DNA of 12,068 nt from JBAZYK01 sp964582265 (lineage in GTDB: Bacteria; Patescibacteriota; Gracilibacteria; UBA1369). How positions within the stretch are numbered: position 1 is the first letter of the stretch; each line of letters begins with the position of its first letter. Location: NCBI GenBank assembly GCA_964582265.1, contig CAZOQT010000034.1, positions 1 through 12,068 on the forward strand, in the 5' to 3' direction. Both the position numbers and the translations under genes were made by a program. Of this stretch, positions 1 through 6,302 are shown piece after piece. The notes beneath the pieces are model-generated. The model had not been told where the DNA came from and made no database searches. It was given only the letters and a program-made list of their open reading frames with translations.

Positions 1-438
1 ACTGACAATTTCTTTTTTCAGCAAAGCATTTCGTGCGTTTAAATAAAGACAAGCCAAATGTTCTTTTTTCTTATCTCTTAAATCGTAAGTTAAGCGTAAA
101 ACATCTTGAGAATTTTTTATAACAATCTCGTTTATTTTGTTTTCGTCGTAAAATCTTTTTACCAATGAAATTGCCGAAACAATTTGCATTGCTTTTGCTT
201 GACCTATTCCTGATACTTCCAAAAGATTGTCAACGGTTACATTTAAAAAGTTTTTACCGAATTTTTTAATAATATTCTCCGAGAGCTGTTTAACATTTTT
301 GCCTTTTATACCGCTACCCAAAAGAATCGCTAAAAGATCACTTTTTGAAAGCGCTTCAGCACCCTTTTTCAGGAATCGTTCTCGCGGGCGGTCAATTTTT
401 GGTATATCTTTTATTTTTGGCATTCTTATTTTTTTCAT
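1..438 (-). CDS. radC: RadC family protein (UPF0758), N-terminal part, cut by left window edge
   Basis: Reading the minus strand from ATG at 438 gives 146 uninterrupted residues to the window edge. The start resembles the family N-terminus: KIKDIPKIDRPRERFLKKG at about residues 8-26, then AEALSKSDLLAILLGSG. A helix-hairpin-helix follows at about 70-90 (LLEVSGIGQAKAMQI). The beginning of the JAB/MPN-like domain is seen as KKKEHLACLYLNARN (about 123-137). The catalytic HxHPSG...D motif should lie beyond the edge and is not visible. RadC proteins were named for DNA repair, but their biochemical role is unsettled. An in-frame TAA sits two codons before this ATG, so the start is this ATG, the TTG just before it, or the ATG at 423. 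A GGAGGTG lies 18 nt before the ATG, too far for a normal ribosome site. The gene follows the tRNA on the same strand with no obvious terminator between, so the two may be co-transcribed. Confidence 0.9.
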   Translation of the reverse strand, partial: MKKIRMPKIKDIPKIDRPRERFLKKGAEALSKSDLLAILLGSGIKGKNVKQLSENIIKKFGKNFLNVTVDNLLEVSGIGQAKAMQIVSAISLVKRFYDENKINEIVIKNSQDVLRLTYDLRDKKKEHLACLYLNARNALLKKEIVS

Positions 439-544
439 CAATTATAATTCCGTGCACCTCCACGAACTTTTCATCACCTTACATTCCAACTCAGGACTTT
501 AAAGGGAACAACACTTATTTTTACCTTTTAGGTGGACCCAATCA

Positions 545-932
545 TGGTGGGCCTGGATGGGATTGAACCATCGACCAATCGGTTATGCATCTCACTATCG
601 CTTTCGCGACCCTTTTCAGGTTTGTAAGCTGGACTATCCCTTTTCCCAATCTGCACGCAGATTTTGGGAATCTACCGTCTAGTCTCTACACCTTCGCCAC
701 ACTTTTATTTATAAAAAGCTTTGGCGCTTGGCTCGGGATTACCTTTCTATGGTGCAACTACGCACCAGGTTTAGGCTTCCCCGAATTTGGCAGAAAATCA
801 CATAGAAATTACTTTCTATGCAGCCCTACTCGCAACAGAACCTTCGTAGCACGCAAATTTTTTGGAATTTGCGCACTCCGCTTTGCTCCGTGCGTGTTAA
901 GCCGACTGCTCTAACCACTGAGCTACAGGCCC
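545..932 (-). tRNA. ileX-like tRNA-Ile(CAU): tRNA-Ile(CAU), type 2 isoleucine tRNA, interrupted by a group I intron
   Basis: The two exons are 900-932 (33 nt, ends at U33) and 545-587 (43 nt); together they make a 76-nt tRNA. The acceptor stem is seven perfect pairs (GGGCCTG with CAGGCCC), the discriminator is A, and CCA is encoded. The D-arm is GCTCAGTGGTTAGAGC, the anticodon stem is GTCGG/CCGAT, the loop is CTCATAA and the T-arm is GATGG-TTCAATC-CCATC. The CAT anticodon would normally read as Met. However, the body (D-arm, CTCATAA loop, TTGGTC variable region) closely matches the bacterial tRNA-Ile2 whose C34 is changed to lysidine by TilS to read AUA. This is recalled similarity and was not checked by alignment. 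The intron sits between U33 and C34. Elongator tRNA-Met is the alternative. A weak promoter candidate lies at 1024-1051, and radC follows downstream. Confidence 0.9.
588..899 (-). ncRNA. Group I intron (IC3-like, tRNA type) inside tRNA-Ile(CAU)
   Basis: The 312-nt insertion has the group I conserved core in the right order on the minus strand. P is at 788-770 (AAATTCGGGGAAGCCTAAA), Q at 743-726 (GGTAATCCCGAGCCAAGC), R at about 690-672 (TGTAGAGACTAGACGGTAG) and S at 640-628 (GGGATAGTCCAGC). P4 pairs 785-780 with 737-732. P7, the guanosine-binding stem, pairs GACTA (684-680) with TAGTC (636-632). P8 pairs 670-664 with 649-643. P6 pairs 726-722 with 699-695. P9 is a GAAA-capped hairpin (609-598). 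P2 is an 8-bp hairpin with a GUAA loop (820-801). The last intron base is G588, as required. The guide sequence is probably GGGCUG (826-821), which pairs with exon end CGGCU and places a U·G at the 5' splice site. No homing endonuclease frame is seen. Group I introns are known in the same tRNA of Azoarcus. A 5' site one base later (after 899) cannot be excluded. Confidence 0.92.
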
Positions 933-971
933 AATTTTGAAAGATCCTCGTGATCGTCCTGCAGCGCGCGC

Positions 972-986
972 TGATCAACTTGATCA
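972..986. repeat. Perfect 15-nt palindrome in a GATC-rich leader upstream of the tRNA
   Basis: TGATCAA-C-TTGATCA is a perfect inverted repeat with a one-base centre. It lies between the possible tRNA promoter (1024-1051) and the tRNA 5' end (932). It belongs to a GC-richer patch (943-1009) with five GATC sites plus CTGCAG and GCGCGCGC. It could be a protein-binding site or a small leader hairpin; the function is unknown. Confidence 0.5.
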
Positions 987-1023
987 AGAACCGCAATTAG
1001 CAAAAGATCACACGCGACATTGT

Positions 1024-1051
1024 AATATAGCCGACTCAATCGCACAAACAA
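1024..1051 (-). promoter_or_regulatory. Possible sigma70-type promoter for the tRNA gene
   Basis: On the minus strand TTGTTT (1051-1046) is followed after 16 nt by TATATT (1029-1024). Transcription would start near 1017, leaving a leader of about 85 nt before the tRNA. It lies just past the rpsT terminator, so a separate promoter is expected here. The match is only moderate. Confidence 0.35.
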
Positions 1052-1058
1052 ATCGCAA

Positions 1059-1086
1059 CAAAAAAGCGCTGATTTTATTCAGCGCC
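1059..1086 (-). terminator. Rho-independent terminator of rpsT
   Basis: On the minus strand the 7-bp stem GCGCTGA/TCAGCGC (1085-1079 with 1072-1066, 6-nt loop) is followed by six T residues (1065-1060). It lies about 60 nt past the rpsT stop codon and separates that gene from the tRNA. Confidence 0.8.
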
Positions 1087-1148
1087 TTTGTATAATCACA
1101 TTTAAGCCTCAAAAAATTTCCAATTCTAATTATATTTACACAAAAAAA

Positions 1149-1418
1149 CTATTTCTTTGCGCTTCCGGCTGCAACAGCGCGTGCAAGAAGTGACTTCTTT
1201 CTATCCGCGTTATTCTTATGCAAAACATTCTTCTTTTTAGCAGTATCAATCACAGAATATGCTTCTGGTAAAAGCTTTTTAGCTTCTTCCACATTGCTCT
1301 TGCTTAGGGTCATTACCTTTTTAAGATAAGTCTTAACTTTAGTGCGAGTTGCTTTGTTGCGCTCTAAGTGGCGGAGAGCCTGACGAGCCTTCTTTTTTGC
1401 TGACTTTATTACTGGCAT
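1149..1418 (-). CDS. rpsT: 30S ribosomal protein S20
   Basis: This is an 89-residue basic protein with the S20 pattern. The start is MPVIKSAKKKARQALR, the middle has a KVKTYLKKV helix, and the end has KKNVLHKNNADRKKSLLARAVAAG. S20 binds 16S rRNA early in assembly of the small subunit body. The length is normal for the family. The frame stays open upstream to an ATG at 1478, but that ATG lies inside the -35 box of a near-consensus promoter, and family alignment also puts the start at 1418. The stop is TAG. The promoter implies a leader of only about 25 nt, and this leader (ATTTTTTAAAAATTTATCTCAC) has no Shine-Dalgarno sequence. The gene stands alone between its own promoter and terminator, as is common for rpsT. 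Confidence 0.96.
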   Translation of the reverse strand: MPVIKSAKKKARQALRHLERNKATRTKVKTYLKKVMTLSKSNVEEAKKLLPEAYSVIDTAKKKNVLHKNNADRKKSLLARAVAAGSAKK

Positions 1419-1449
1419 GTGAGATAAATTTTTAAAAAATTGCTTGGCT

Positions 1450-1478
1450 AATATAAAAAAAGTTATGTCACATGTCAA
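1450..1478 (-). promoter_or_regulatory. Near-consensus sigma70 promoter of rpsT
   Basis: On the minus strand a perfect TTGACA (1478-1473) is followed after 17 nt by TATATT (1455-1450). The predicted start is near 1443, about 25 nt before the rpsT ATG. It is divergent from the promoter of the surface-protein gene, with about 48 bp between the two -35 boxes. Confidence 0.8.
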
Positions 1479-1526
1479 TGGTATCTAGCGCAAATGGGGA
1501 TAAATATATGAAAATGCGTAAAAATA

Positions 1527-1555
1527 TTGACAAATCCGCACATTGATCCTATTAT
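1527..1555 (+). promoter_or_regulatory. Near-consensus sigma70 promoter of the surface-layer protein gene
   Basis: A perfect TTGACA (1527-1532), a 17-nt spacer and TATTAT (1550-1555) predict a start near 1562. The 5' untranslated region would be about 135 nt. It holds the short inverted repeats CCTTTTTAAAAGG (about 1561-1573) and CAGAAATTCTG (1624-1634) and no Shine-Dalgarno site. Long stable leaders are known for some highly expressed S-layer genes. A second TATATT close to 1676 might give a shorter transcript. Confidence 0.75.
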
Positions 1556-1696
1556 AACCTCCTTTTTAAAAGGGAAGGCATAAGTGTTATTGTGTTTCTT
1601 TAAAAAATCTTGTAATACTCCTGCAGAAATTCTGTTCTAAGTCACTGGATCTAATTAATTATTTATTCATAACAATATATTTAGCCAAACTGCCCT

Positions 1697-4255
1697 ATGT
1701 TAAAACGTCTACTCGGTATAAAAAAAGCTTCTGCACTTCTTGTGGTAAGCATGTTGGTAATCAGCCTGGTTCAACCGGCTTCTGCCATTGTTAATCCAAA
1801 CGGCAAAAACCAGATTAACCCTATTTCCCTTAAGGCTGCGGCAGGTGCAAGCAAGCTTTTAGCAGCCGGAACTTCTCCGCTTATTAGTAATGCTTACGTT
1901 ACCAATCAAAATTACACAATTGGTAGCAGCAATTACCCTAAGTTTAATTTTGAATTAAATGCCAGTGCTTACGGCCAAGTAGACATATATAAGGCGGGGA
2001 GTGGAGTTGTACAAACTCTTATTTCTCAATTTAGCCCAAATCCAGCTTTAACAGCTGGCGCGCATGAGGTTCAGTGGGTAGTTCCATCCATTACAGAAGT
2101 TGGCAGTTATTATTTTAGAGTTCGCGTTCAGAACACTTTAAATTCCAATGATACAGCTACATATTCAAGCGATTTGATTACTGTTTCTTCATCATCTTTA
2201 ACTGACGCAACCTTAAGTAACGTTTACGTAGAAAATCAAACTTACAATCCAACAGATTCTACAAACAGCATTCCTTTGATCCATTTCACGGTTAATGTAC
2301 CAAGTGGACAATCAAATCCTTACGTTAATATTAAGGTTTATAACATTAACGACCTAAATAACGCCGTAAAAACCTTCGATAATAATCAATATCCAGCAGG
2401 AAATTACATGACAGGTTGGAATGGTAAGAACGATAACAATAACAACGTTCCAGTTGGTACTTATGTTGCCAAAGTAAATTTATACAGAGTTTGCTGTTCT
2501 ACAACTGTAGATAGTGAACAAACAGCTTCAATTTATATTCAGTATTCAAATCAAAGCAATTCTGCTCCTAATGTAACTTCTGTTTCTGTTAGCCCATCAA
2601 GTTTTAATCCTTATAATGGCGAACAAACTACTGTTTCTTATAGTGTAGATAAATCTTTTGATTACGCTACAATCCGTTTTTATAACGGCAATACTCTTGT
2701 AAAAACTGTAACCACAAACCCAAATCAATCAAGCATTACCTGGAATGGTTACTGGGATAACGGTACAAGATCAACCGGTACTTACAGCGTTATGGTTACA
2801 GCAAGCAATTATGCTTATGGTACAGGCAATTCCAGCAGCGCAACTGTTTATGTAAACAACACTTCAAACAGCAACACAACCATTACAAACCTTTACGCTA
2901 GCCCAAATCCGTTCAACGCTAACGCGCAAAATACCAATATTTACTACACATTGGATAATGCTGGTTATGTAACAGTTCAGGTTGGTTACAGCAGTTCAAA
3001 TAATTTCAAGACTCTTTTAAGTAATTCTTACCAAACTTCCGGTTCACACAATGTTATTTGGGATGGAACATATAACAATGGCAGCTCACTTGTTGGCAAT
3101 GGAACTTACACAGTAACAGTTCAGGTTAGAAATTCCAGCAATGGCGTAATTACAGACACCAGAACTACTACAGTTCAGGTTAGCTCTACAGGAAGCACAA
3201 ATAATACTGGCACAATTATCCAAAACCTTACTATTAATCCGGATGTATTTAATCCAAACAGCCAAAACGCGGTAGCTTATTACCGTCTTTCTAAACAGGC
3301 TAACGTGACTGTTGATATTTTGGATAACAACGGCAACGTAATTCGTAACCTGGTAAGTAGCGTAACTCGCTATCCAAACAACTCAAACAATATTTATATT
3401 CCTTACTATGGCAGCGGAGATTATAGCTACGCTGACACCTGGAACGGCCGTGACAGATACGGCAACAAGGTAGTAGATGGATTATACCGCTTTAAAATCT
3501 ATGCGTACTCAACAGATGGCCAATCTGATACAGAAACAGCTTATGTTGAAGTAAACACCAATAACAGCATTATTGGTTTCCCAACAAACCAGACCTGTGC
3601 AGGATATCGTGATGTTTCAATTTACAATCCATACTGCCGTGCGATTGAAGAAATGAAGAATTTAGGTGTGTTTAATGGTTACGACAACGGAACTTTTGGT
3701 TCGTATCAGGTTATTACCCGCGCTGAAACCGTTAAAGTTGTACTACTTGCTTTGGGCATTCCAAACAACTATTCCAATGCTTTCGTGAATTTTCTTGATG
3801 TAAGTAACAACAGTAATGAATGGTACATGTCATTCTTACGCACAGCGGTAGCTTATGGCATCGTTCAGGGTTATACAGACAACACTTTCCGCCCAAATCA
3901 AACCATCAACCGCGTGGAAATGCTTAAGGTATTCATGAAATCTTCTGGAGTTAACGTTCCATACTGCTCAAATGCTCCATATAACGACACACCAAATAAC
4001 GCAGATACACGTTGGTTTATTGATTACGTTTGTTTTGCTAGAACTTACGGCCTAATGCATGATGATGGAAAGGGTAATTTTAATCCAGCTTCCCCAATTA
4101 CACGTGGTGACGTAGCTGATCTGTTCTACCAATTCCAAAAAAATGGCTTCAGATCATACACTTCTTCCAACGGATACAACACAAATTATCCATACACATA
4201 TTCGGCATCGGCGCCAGTGCCAAGTTATTATTCTTACAACAATTATGGTTATTAA
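1697..4255 (+). CDS. Secreted S-layer-type protein: signal peptide, five Ig-like (FlgD-type) repeats, three SLH domains
   Basis: This 852-residue exported protein has a signal peptide with basic residues near the N-terminus, a hydrophobic core and PASA (27-30), suggesting cleavage after residue 30. About residues 60-625 form five Ig-like repeats. The last four carry the FlgD-type W(N/D)G...G(T/N)Y signature, for example TGWNGKND, ITWNGYWDNG, VIWDGTYNNG and DTWNGRDRYG. The first repeat is degenerate. Three S-layer homology domains follow at about 635-815, with ITRAE, INRVE and ITRGD motifs. The protein ends in a tail of about 37 residues rich in Tyr, Ser and Asn. SLH domains normally bind pyruvylated wall polysaccharide, so the C-terminus probably anchors it to the wall while the Ig repeats project outward. 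It is very rich in Asn, Ser, Thr and Tyr, with many NxS/T sequons. Cysteines flank SLH1 and occur in SLH3, so disulfides are possible. Its own promoter and terminator make it monocistronic. It could be the main S-layer protein or a large adhesin. Confidence 0.93.
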   Translation: MLKRLLGIKKASALLVVSMLVISLVQPASAIVNPNGKNQINPISLKAAAGASKLLAAGTSPLISNAYVTNQNYTIGSSNYPKFNFELNASAYGQVDIYKAGSGVVQTLISQFSPNPALTAGAHEVQWVVPSITEVGSYYFRVRVQNTLNSNDTATYSSDLITVSSSSLTDATLSNVYVENQTYNPTDSTNSIPLIHFTVNVPSGQSNPYVNIKVYNINDLNNAVKTFDNNQYPAGNYMTGWNGKNDNNNNVPVGTYVAKVNLYRVCCSTTVDSEQTASIYIQYSNQSNSAPNVTSVSVSPSSFNPYNGEQTTVSYSVDKSFDYATIRFYNGNTLVKTVTTNPNQSSITWNGYWDNGTRSTGTYSVMVTASNYAYGTGNSSSATVYVNNTSNSNTTITNLYASPNPFNANAQNTNIYYTLDNAGYVTVQVGYSSSNNFKTLLSNSYQTSGSHNVIWDGTYNNGSSLVGNGTYTVTVQVRNSSNGVITDTRTTTVQVSSTGSTNNTGTIIQNLTINPDVFNPNSQNAVAYYRLSKQANVTVDILDNNGNVIRNLVSSVTRYPNNSNNIYIPYYGSGDYSYADTWNGRDRYGNKVVDGLYRFKIYAYSTDGQSDTETAYVEVNTNNSIIGFPTNQTCAGYRDVSIYNPYCRAIEEMKNLGVFNGYDNGTFGSYQVITRAETVKVVLLALGIPNNYSNAFVNFLDVSNNSNEWYMSFLRTAVAYGIVQGYTDNTFRPNQTINRVEMLKVFMKSSGVNVPYCSNAPYNDTPNNADTRWFIDYVCFARTYGLMHDDGKGNFNPASPITRGDVADLFYQFQKNGFRSYTSSNGYNTNYPYTYSASAPVPSYYSYNNYGY

Positions 4256-4296
4256 AACAACTTTAATTTTGTAAAAAAGGGCGCTAAACTTATTGC

Positions 4297-4313
4297 ACAG
4301 TATTAAATACTGT
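4297..4313. repeat. Perfect 17-nt palindrome after the surface-protein gene
   Basis: ACAGTATT-A-AATACTGT is a perfect inverted repeat with a one-base centre, in the 3' untranslated region 42 nt past the stop codon and just before the terminator. It may be a binding site or part of the 3' end structure. No T-run follows, so it is not itself a terminator. Confidence 0.6.
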
Positions 4314-4325
4314 AATCACCATGGA

Positions 4326-4360
4326 AGAGCTCCGATCAAAAGGGGCTCTTTCTATTTTAT
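4326..4360 (+). terminator. Rho-independent terminator of the surface-protein gene
   Basis: An 8-bp stem AGAGCTCC/GGGGCTCT (4326-4333 with 4342-4349, one T·G pair) has loop GATCAAAA and is followed by the T-rich run TTCTATTTTATT. It lies about 70 nt past the stop codon. Confidence 0.85.
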
Positions 4361-4368
4361 TCCTAAAT

Positions 4369-4397
4369 TTGTAGAACTTGGTCGGAAGTGTTAAGAT
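4369..4397 (+). promoter_or_regulatory. Possible promoter of the YtxH-like gene
   Basis: TTGTAG (4369-4374), a 17-nt spacer and TAAGAT (4392-4397) lie just after the upstream terminator. The predicted start is near 4404, about 18 nt before the ATG. The -10 box lies in the left arm of the inverted repeat at 4389-4412. The box matches are moderate; the position after a terminator supports the call. Confidence 0.45.
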
Positions 4398-4412
4398 GAA
4401 TTTATCTTAACA
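4389..4412. promoter_or_regulatory. Operator-like inverted repeat overlapping the YtxH promoter
   Basis: TGTTAAGAT-GAATTT-ATCTTAACA has perfect 9-bp arms around a 6-nt spacer. It covers the predicted -10 box and transcription start and ends 9 nt before the ATG at 4422. This is the usual place for a repressor dimer site. As RNA only part of it would be transcribed, which favours a DNA-level role. The binding protein is unknown. Confidence 0.55.
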
Positions 4413-4421
4413 AACACAAAT

Positions 4422-4852
4422 ATGGGAAATAAAAAGAGCGGCTTATTATTCGGAGTTATTATGGGGACGGTCCTAGGCGTTTTATTCGCGCCCAGAAAAG
4501 GAAAAGAGCTTCGCACTAAATTAAAAAAAGAATTAGAAAAAGGGGGGATTGGCGCAGAAACATTAAAAAGCAATTTTACCGAAATGGGACAGGATATTGC
4601 TCAAACTGCGCAAAAGATTTATGAAAAGCCAGAAGTCCAAAAGGAAGTAGCAAAAGGAAAAAAATATCTTAAAGATGTTGCAAGTAAAGCTCAGGAACAG
4701 CTGGAAGAAGCCGGCCTATATGAAAAGGGCATGGAAAAAGTTAACAAGGCTAAGGAACAACTTGAGCAGGGTTTTGAAATTGTTAAGAGGAAAATTGGCG
4801 AAGTTCAAGCAGAATTTAGCCATAGCCGTCCACAGACAGATTCCAAAAAAAG
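4422..4852 (+). CDS. YtxH-like membrane protein, 3' end lost in assembly gap
   Basis: 143 codons are visible before the N gap. Residues 7-30 match the YtxH pattern: a Gly-rich transmembrane segment (GLLFGVIMGTVLGVLFAP) followed at once by RKGKELR. The rest is a long, highly charged Lys/Glu/Gln helix (about 30-130) likely to form a coiled coil, with repeated short units such as KVNKAKEQLEQ. YtxH proteins were first noted as general-stress proteins in Bacillus; their molecular role is not established. The topology suggests one N-terminal anchor with a helical cytoplasmic or wall-facing tail. The reading frame and stop beyond 4852 are unknown. An apparent continuation across the gap to 5018 would overlap the end of purD and should not be trusted. 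There is no Shine-Dalgarno; the leader is A-rich (CAAACACAAAT). Confidence 0.85.
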
Positions 4853-4952
4853 NNNNNNNNNNNNNNNNNNNNNNNNNNNNNNNNNNNNNNNNNNNNNNNN
4901 NNNNNNNNNNNNNNNNNNNNNNNNNNNNNNNNNNNNNNNNNNNNNNNNNNNN
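4853..4952. other. Assembly gap (100 N)
   Basis: Exactly 100 unknown bases, the usual scaffold placeholder, so the true length may differ. It hides the end of the YtxH-like gene and probably any terminator between it and the convergent purD. Only 18 known bases lie between the gap and the purD stop codon. Confidence 0.99.
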
Positions 4953-4970
4953 CCGCAAAAAAGCGTAACT

Positions 4971-6302
4971 TTAAGCGGTTCGCAATTTTTTCATCATCTC
5001 TACACGCTTTTGGATTAAAGCTTCTGTTCCAACGTCCTTGCGGTAAAACACCGGTCCTTTAACGCTGCTGCAAGCGCTTTGCGCGATCTTTTCCGCTGCG
5101 CCCAAATCATCCGCAATCCCCACAAAAGCCACGGCCCTGGATGAACTTAAAATAAGGCCTTCACTGGTTTGATCCACAGAGGAATAATACATTTTTACTC
5201 CTTGCGGAATTTGTCCGATTTCAATTTTTTGGCCTTTTACCGGATTTTCTGGATATCCTTCCGGCACAATGTATTTGCATACAGTAGCCTTATTATAAAA
5301 TTCAACTTTCAATTGATTAAGATCGCCGTTAATTACCGCCTGGCAAACATCTGTGAAATTAGTTTTTAAAATAGGCAGAACATTCATGGACTCTGGATCA
5401 CCAAAACGCGCGTTATACTCAATTAAACGCACTCCATTTGCTGTAGCAATGAATCCTCCATACATTATCCCTTTAAATTGAGCGCCTGTTTCTTGTAGCA
5501 ACGCCGCCGCCACCTTTTGGGTAATAACACGTGCTTCATCAATATCTGACTGCTTTAAAAAGGGGAGTAGGTGATTTGCGTCACTGTATGAACCCATTCC
5601 TCCCGTGTTTGGGCCCTGGTCGCCTTCATAAGCGCGTTTATGGTCTTGGACTGCCGGCATTTCGTATGTGTTTACTCCATCACAAAAACTCATCAGACTA
5701 AATTCCTGACCAATAAATTTTTCTTCTATTACCACTTTCCCGGCTGCATTTACACATTCTACGGCATAAGCCAAACCTTCTTCCATCGTTTTCAAATGTT
5801 CGCCGGAAACCTTAACGCCTTTTCCTCCCATTAATCCATCGGCTTTAACCACGTAATTACCTCCAAGTTCATTCATAAACTCTTTCATTTTTTGTTCGAT
5901 TCCCGCTTCATCTTTTAAGAAAATTTTAAAGCGTGGATTCCCCGGAATGCCATATTTGGCAACTAAATCACGTGTAAATGACTTAGAAGATTCCAGTCGT
6001 GCCACAGTTTTTAATGGAGCCACAGAGCGGATATTCTCTTCCAATAGAAGATCAACAACACCATCCGCAATTGGATCATCCGGCCCCACAAAAGCAAAAT
6101 CCGGCTCAATTTTGCGCGCATAATTTTTTATATGATCAAAGTCTTCTTTAGATTTAAATCCGCCAACTTCATAATCGGCAGAAAGTGCAATTAGTCCCGG
6201 ATTTCTGGCTTTTCCATAAGTAAAAACCTCAGCTCCGCTACTACACAAAGTTTCACCAATCACATGTTCACGGGCACCATTTCCAATCAAAAGAACTCTC
6301 AT
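4971..6302 (-). CDS. purD: Phosphoribosylamine-glycine ligase (GAR synthetase)
   Basis: This 443-residue ATP-grasp enzyme makes GAR from phosphoribosylamine, glycine and ATP, the second step of de novo purine synthesis. The N-terminal domain opens with MRVLLIGNGAREHVIGETL and includes FVGPDDPIADG (71-81). The ATP-grasp part has VVKADGLMGGKGV (151-163), GPNTGGMGSYS (230-240) and the metal-binding EYNARFGDPE (295-304). The C-terminal domain ends near the stop without truncation, and the length is normal. The opening, with AEVFTYGKARNPGL at 24-37, reminds me of archaeal-type PurD more than of the common bacterial form; this is an impression and was not tested. It is the last gene of the dut-tmk-folD-purF-purD run, 48 nt after purF. 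It acts directly on the PurF product, which is unstable. No Shine-Dalgarno precedes the ATG (TAATTACTACTTAAA). Confidence 0.95.
   Translation of the reverse strand: MRVLLIGNGAREHVIGETLCSSGAEVFTYGKARNPGLIALSADYEVGGFKSKEDFDHIKNYARKIEPDFAFVGPDDPIADGVVDLLLEENIRSVAPLKTVARLESSKSFTRDLVAKYGIPGNPRFKIFLKDEAGIEQKMKEFMNELGGNYVVKADGLMGGKGVKVSGEHLKTMEEGLAYAVECVNAAGKVVIEEKFIGQEFSLMSFCDGVNTYEMPAVQDHKRAYEGDQGPNTGGMGSYSDANHLLPFLKQSDIDEARVITQKVAAALLQETGAQFKGIMYGGFIATANGVRLIEYNARFGDPESMNVLPILKTNFTDVCQAVINGDLNQLKVEFYNKATVCKYIVPEGYPENPVKGQKIEIGQIPQGVKMYYSSVDQTSEGLILSSSRAVAFVGIADDLGAAEKIAQSACSSVKGPVFYRKDVGTEALIQKRVEMMKKLRTA

Noticed and set aside
227..566. Two overlapping plus-strand frames of 91 and 73 codons
   Set aside because: They lie mostly antisense to the clear RadC frame, have low-complexity Phe/Ile/Ser-rich peptides and no family signature.
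585..914. Plus-strand open frame of 109 codons
   Set aside because: It lies entirely across the minus-strand tRNA exons and group I intron, and its composition and peptide resemble nothing; it is a by-product of structured RNA sequence.
545..932. Reading the tRNA as tRNA-Ile(UAU), with loop CTTATAA
   Set aside because: This needs an intron ending in C587 rather than G; group I introns end in G, and the CAT reading restores a normal 7-nt loop and the Ile2-like body.
1419..1478. A 20-residue N-terminal extension of S20
   Set aside because: The upstream ATG overlaps the TTGACA box of the promoter, and S20 proteins start at the MPVIKSAKK-like segment.
4391..4573. Minus-strand frame of 60 codons opposite the YtxH-like start
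   Set aside because: It covers the operator-like repeat and the antisense of the conserved transmembrane segment; no family match.
4853..5018. Continuation of the YtxH-like frame across the N run
   Set aside because: The frame through unknown bases is arbitrary, the gap length is nominal, and the tail beyond it is antisense to purD.
5169..5834. Plus-strand frames of 64-66 codons antisense to purD
   Set aside because: They are shadows of the well-supported purD frame, without motifs or start signals.
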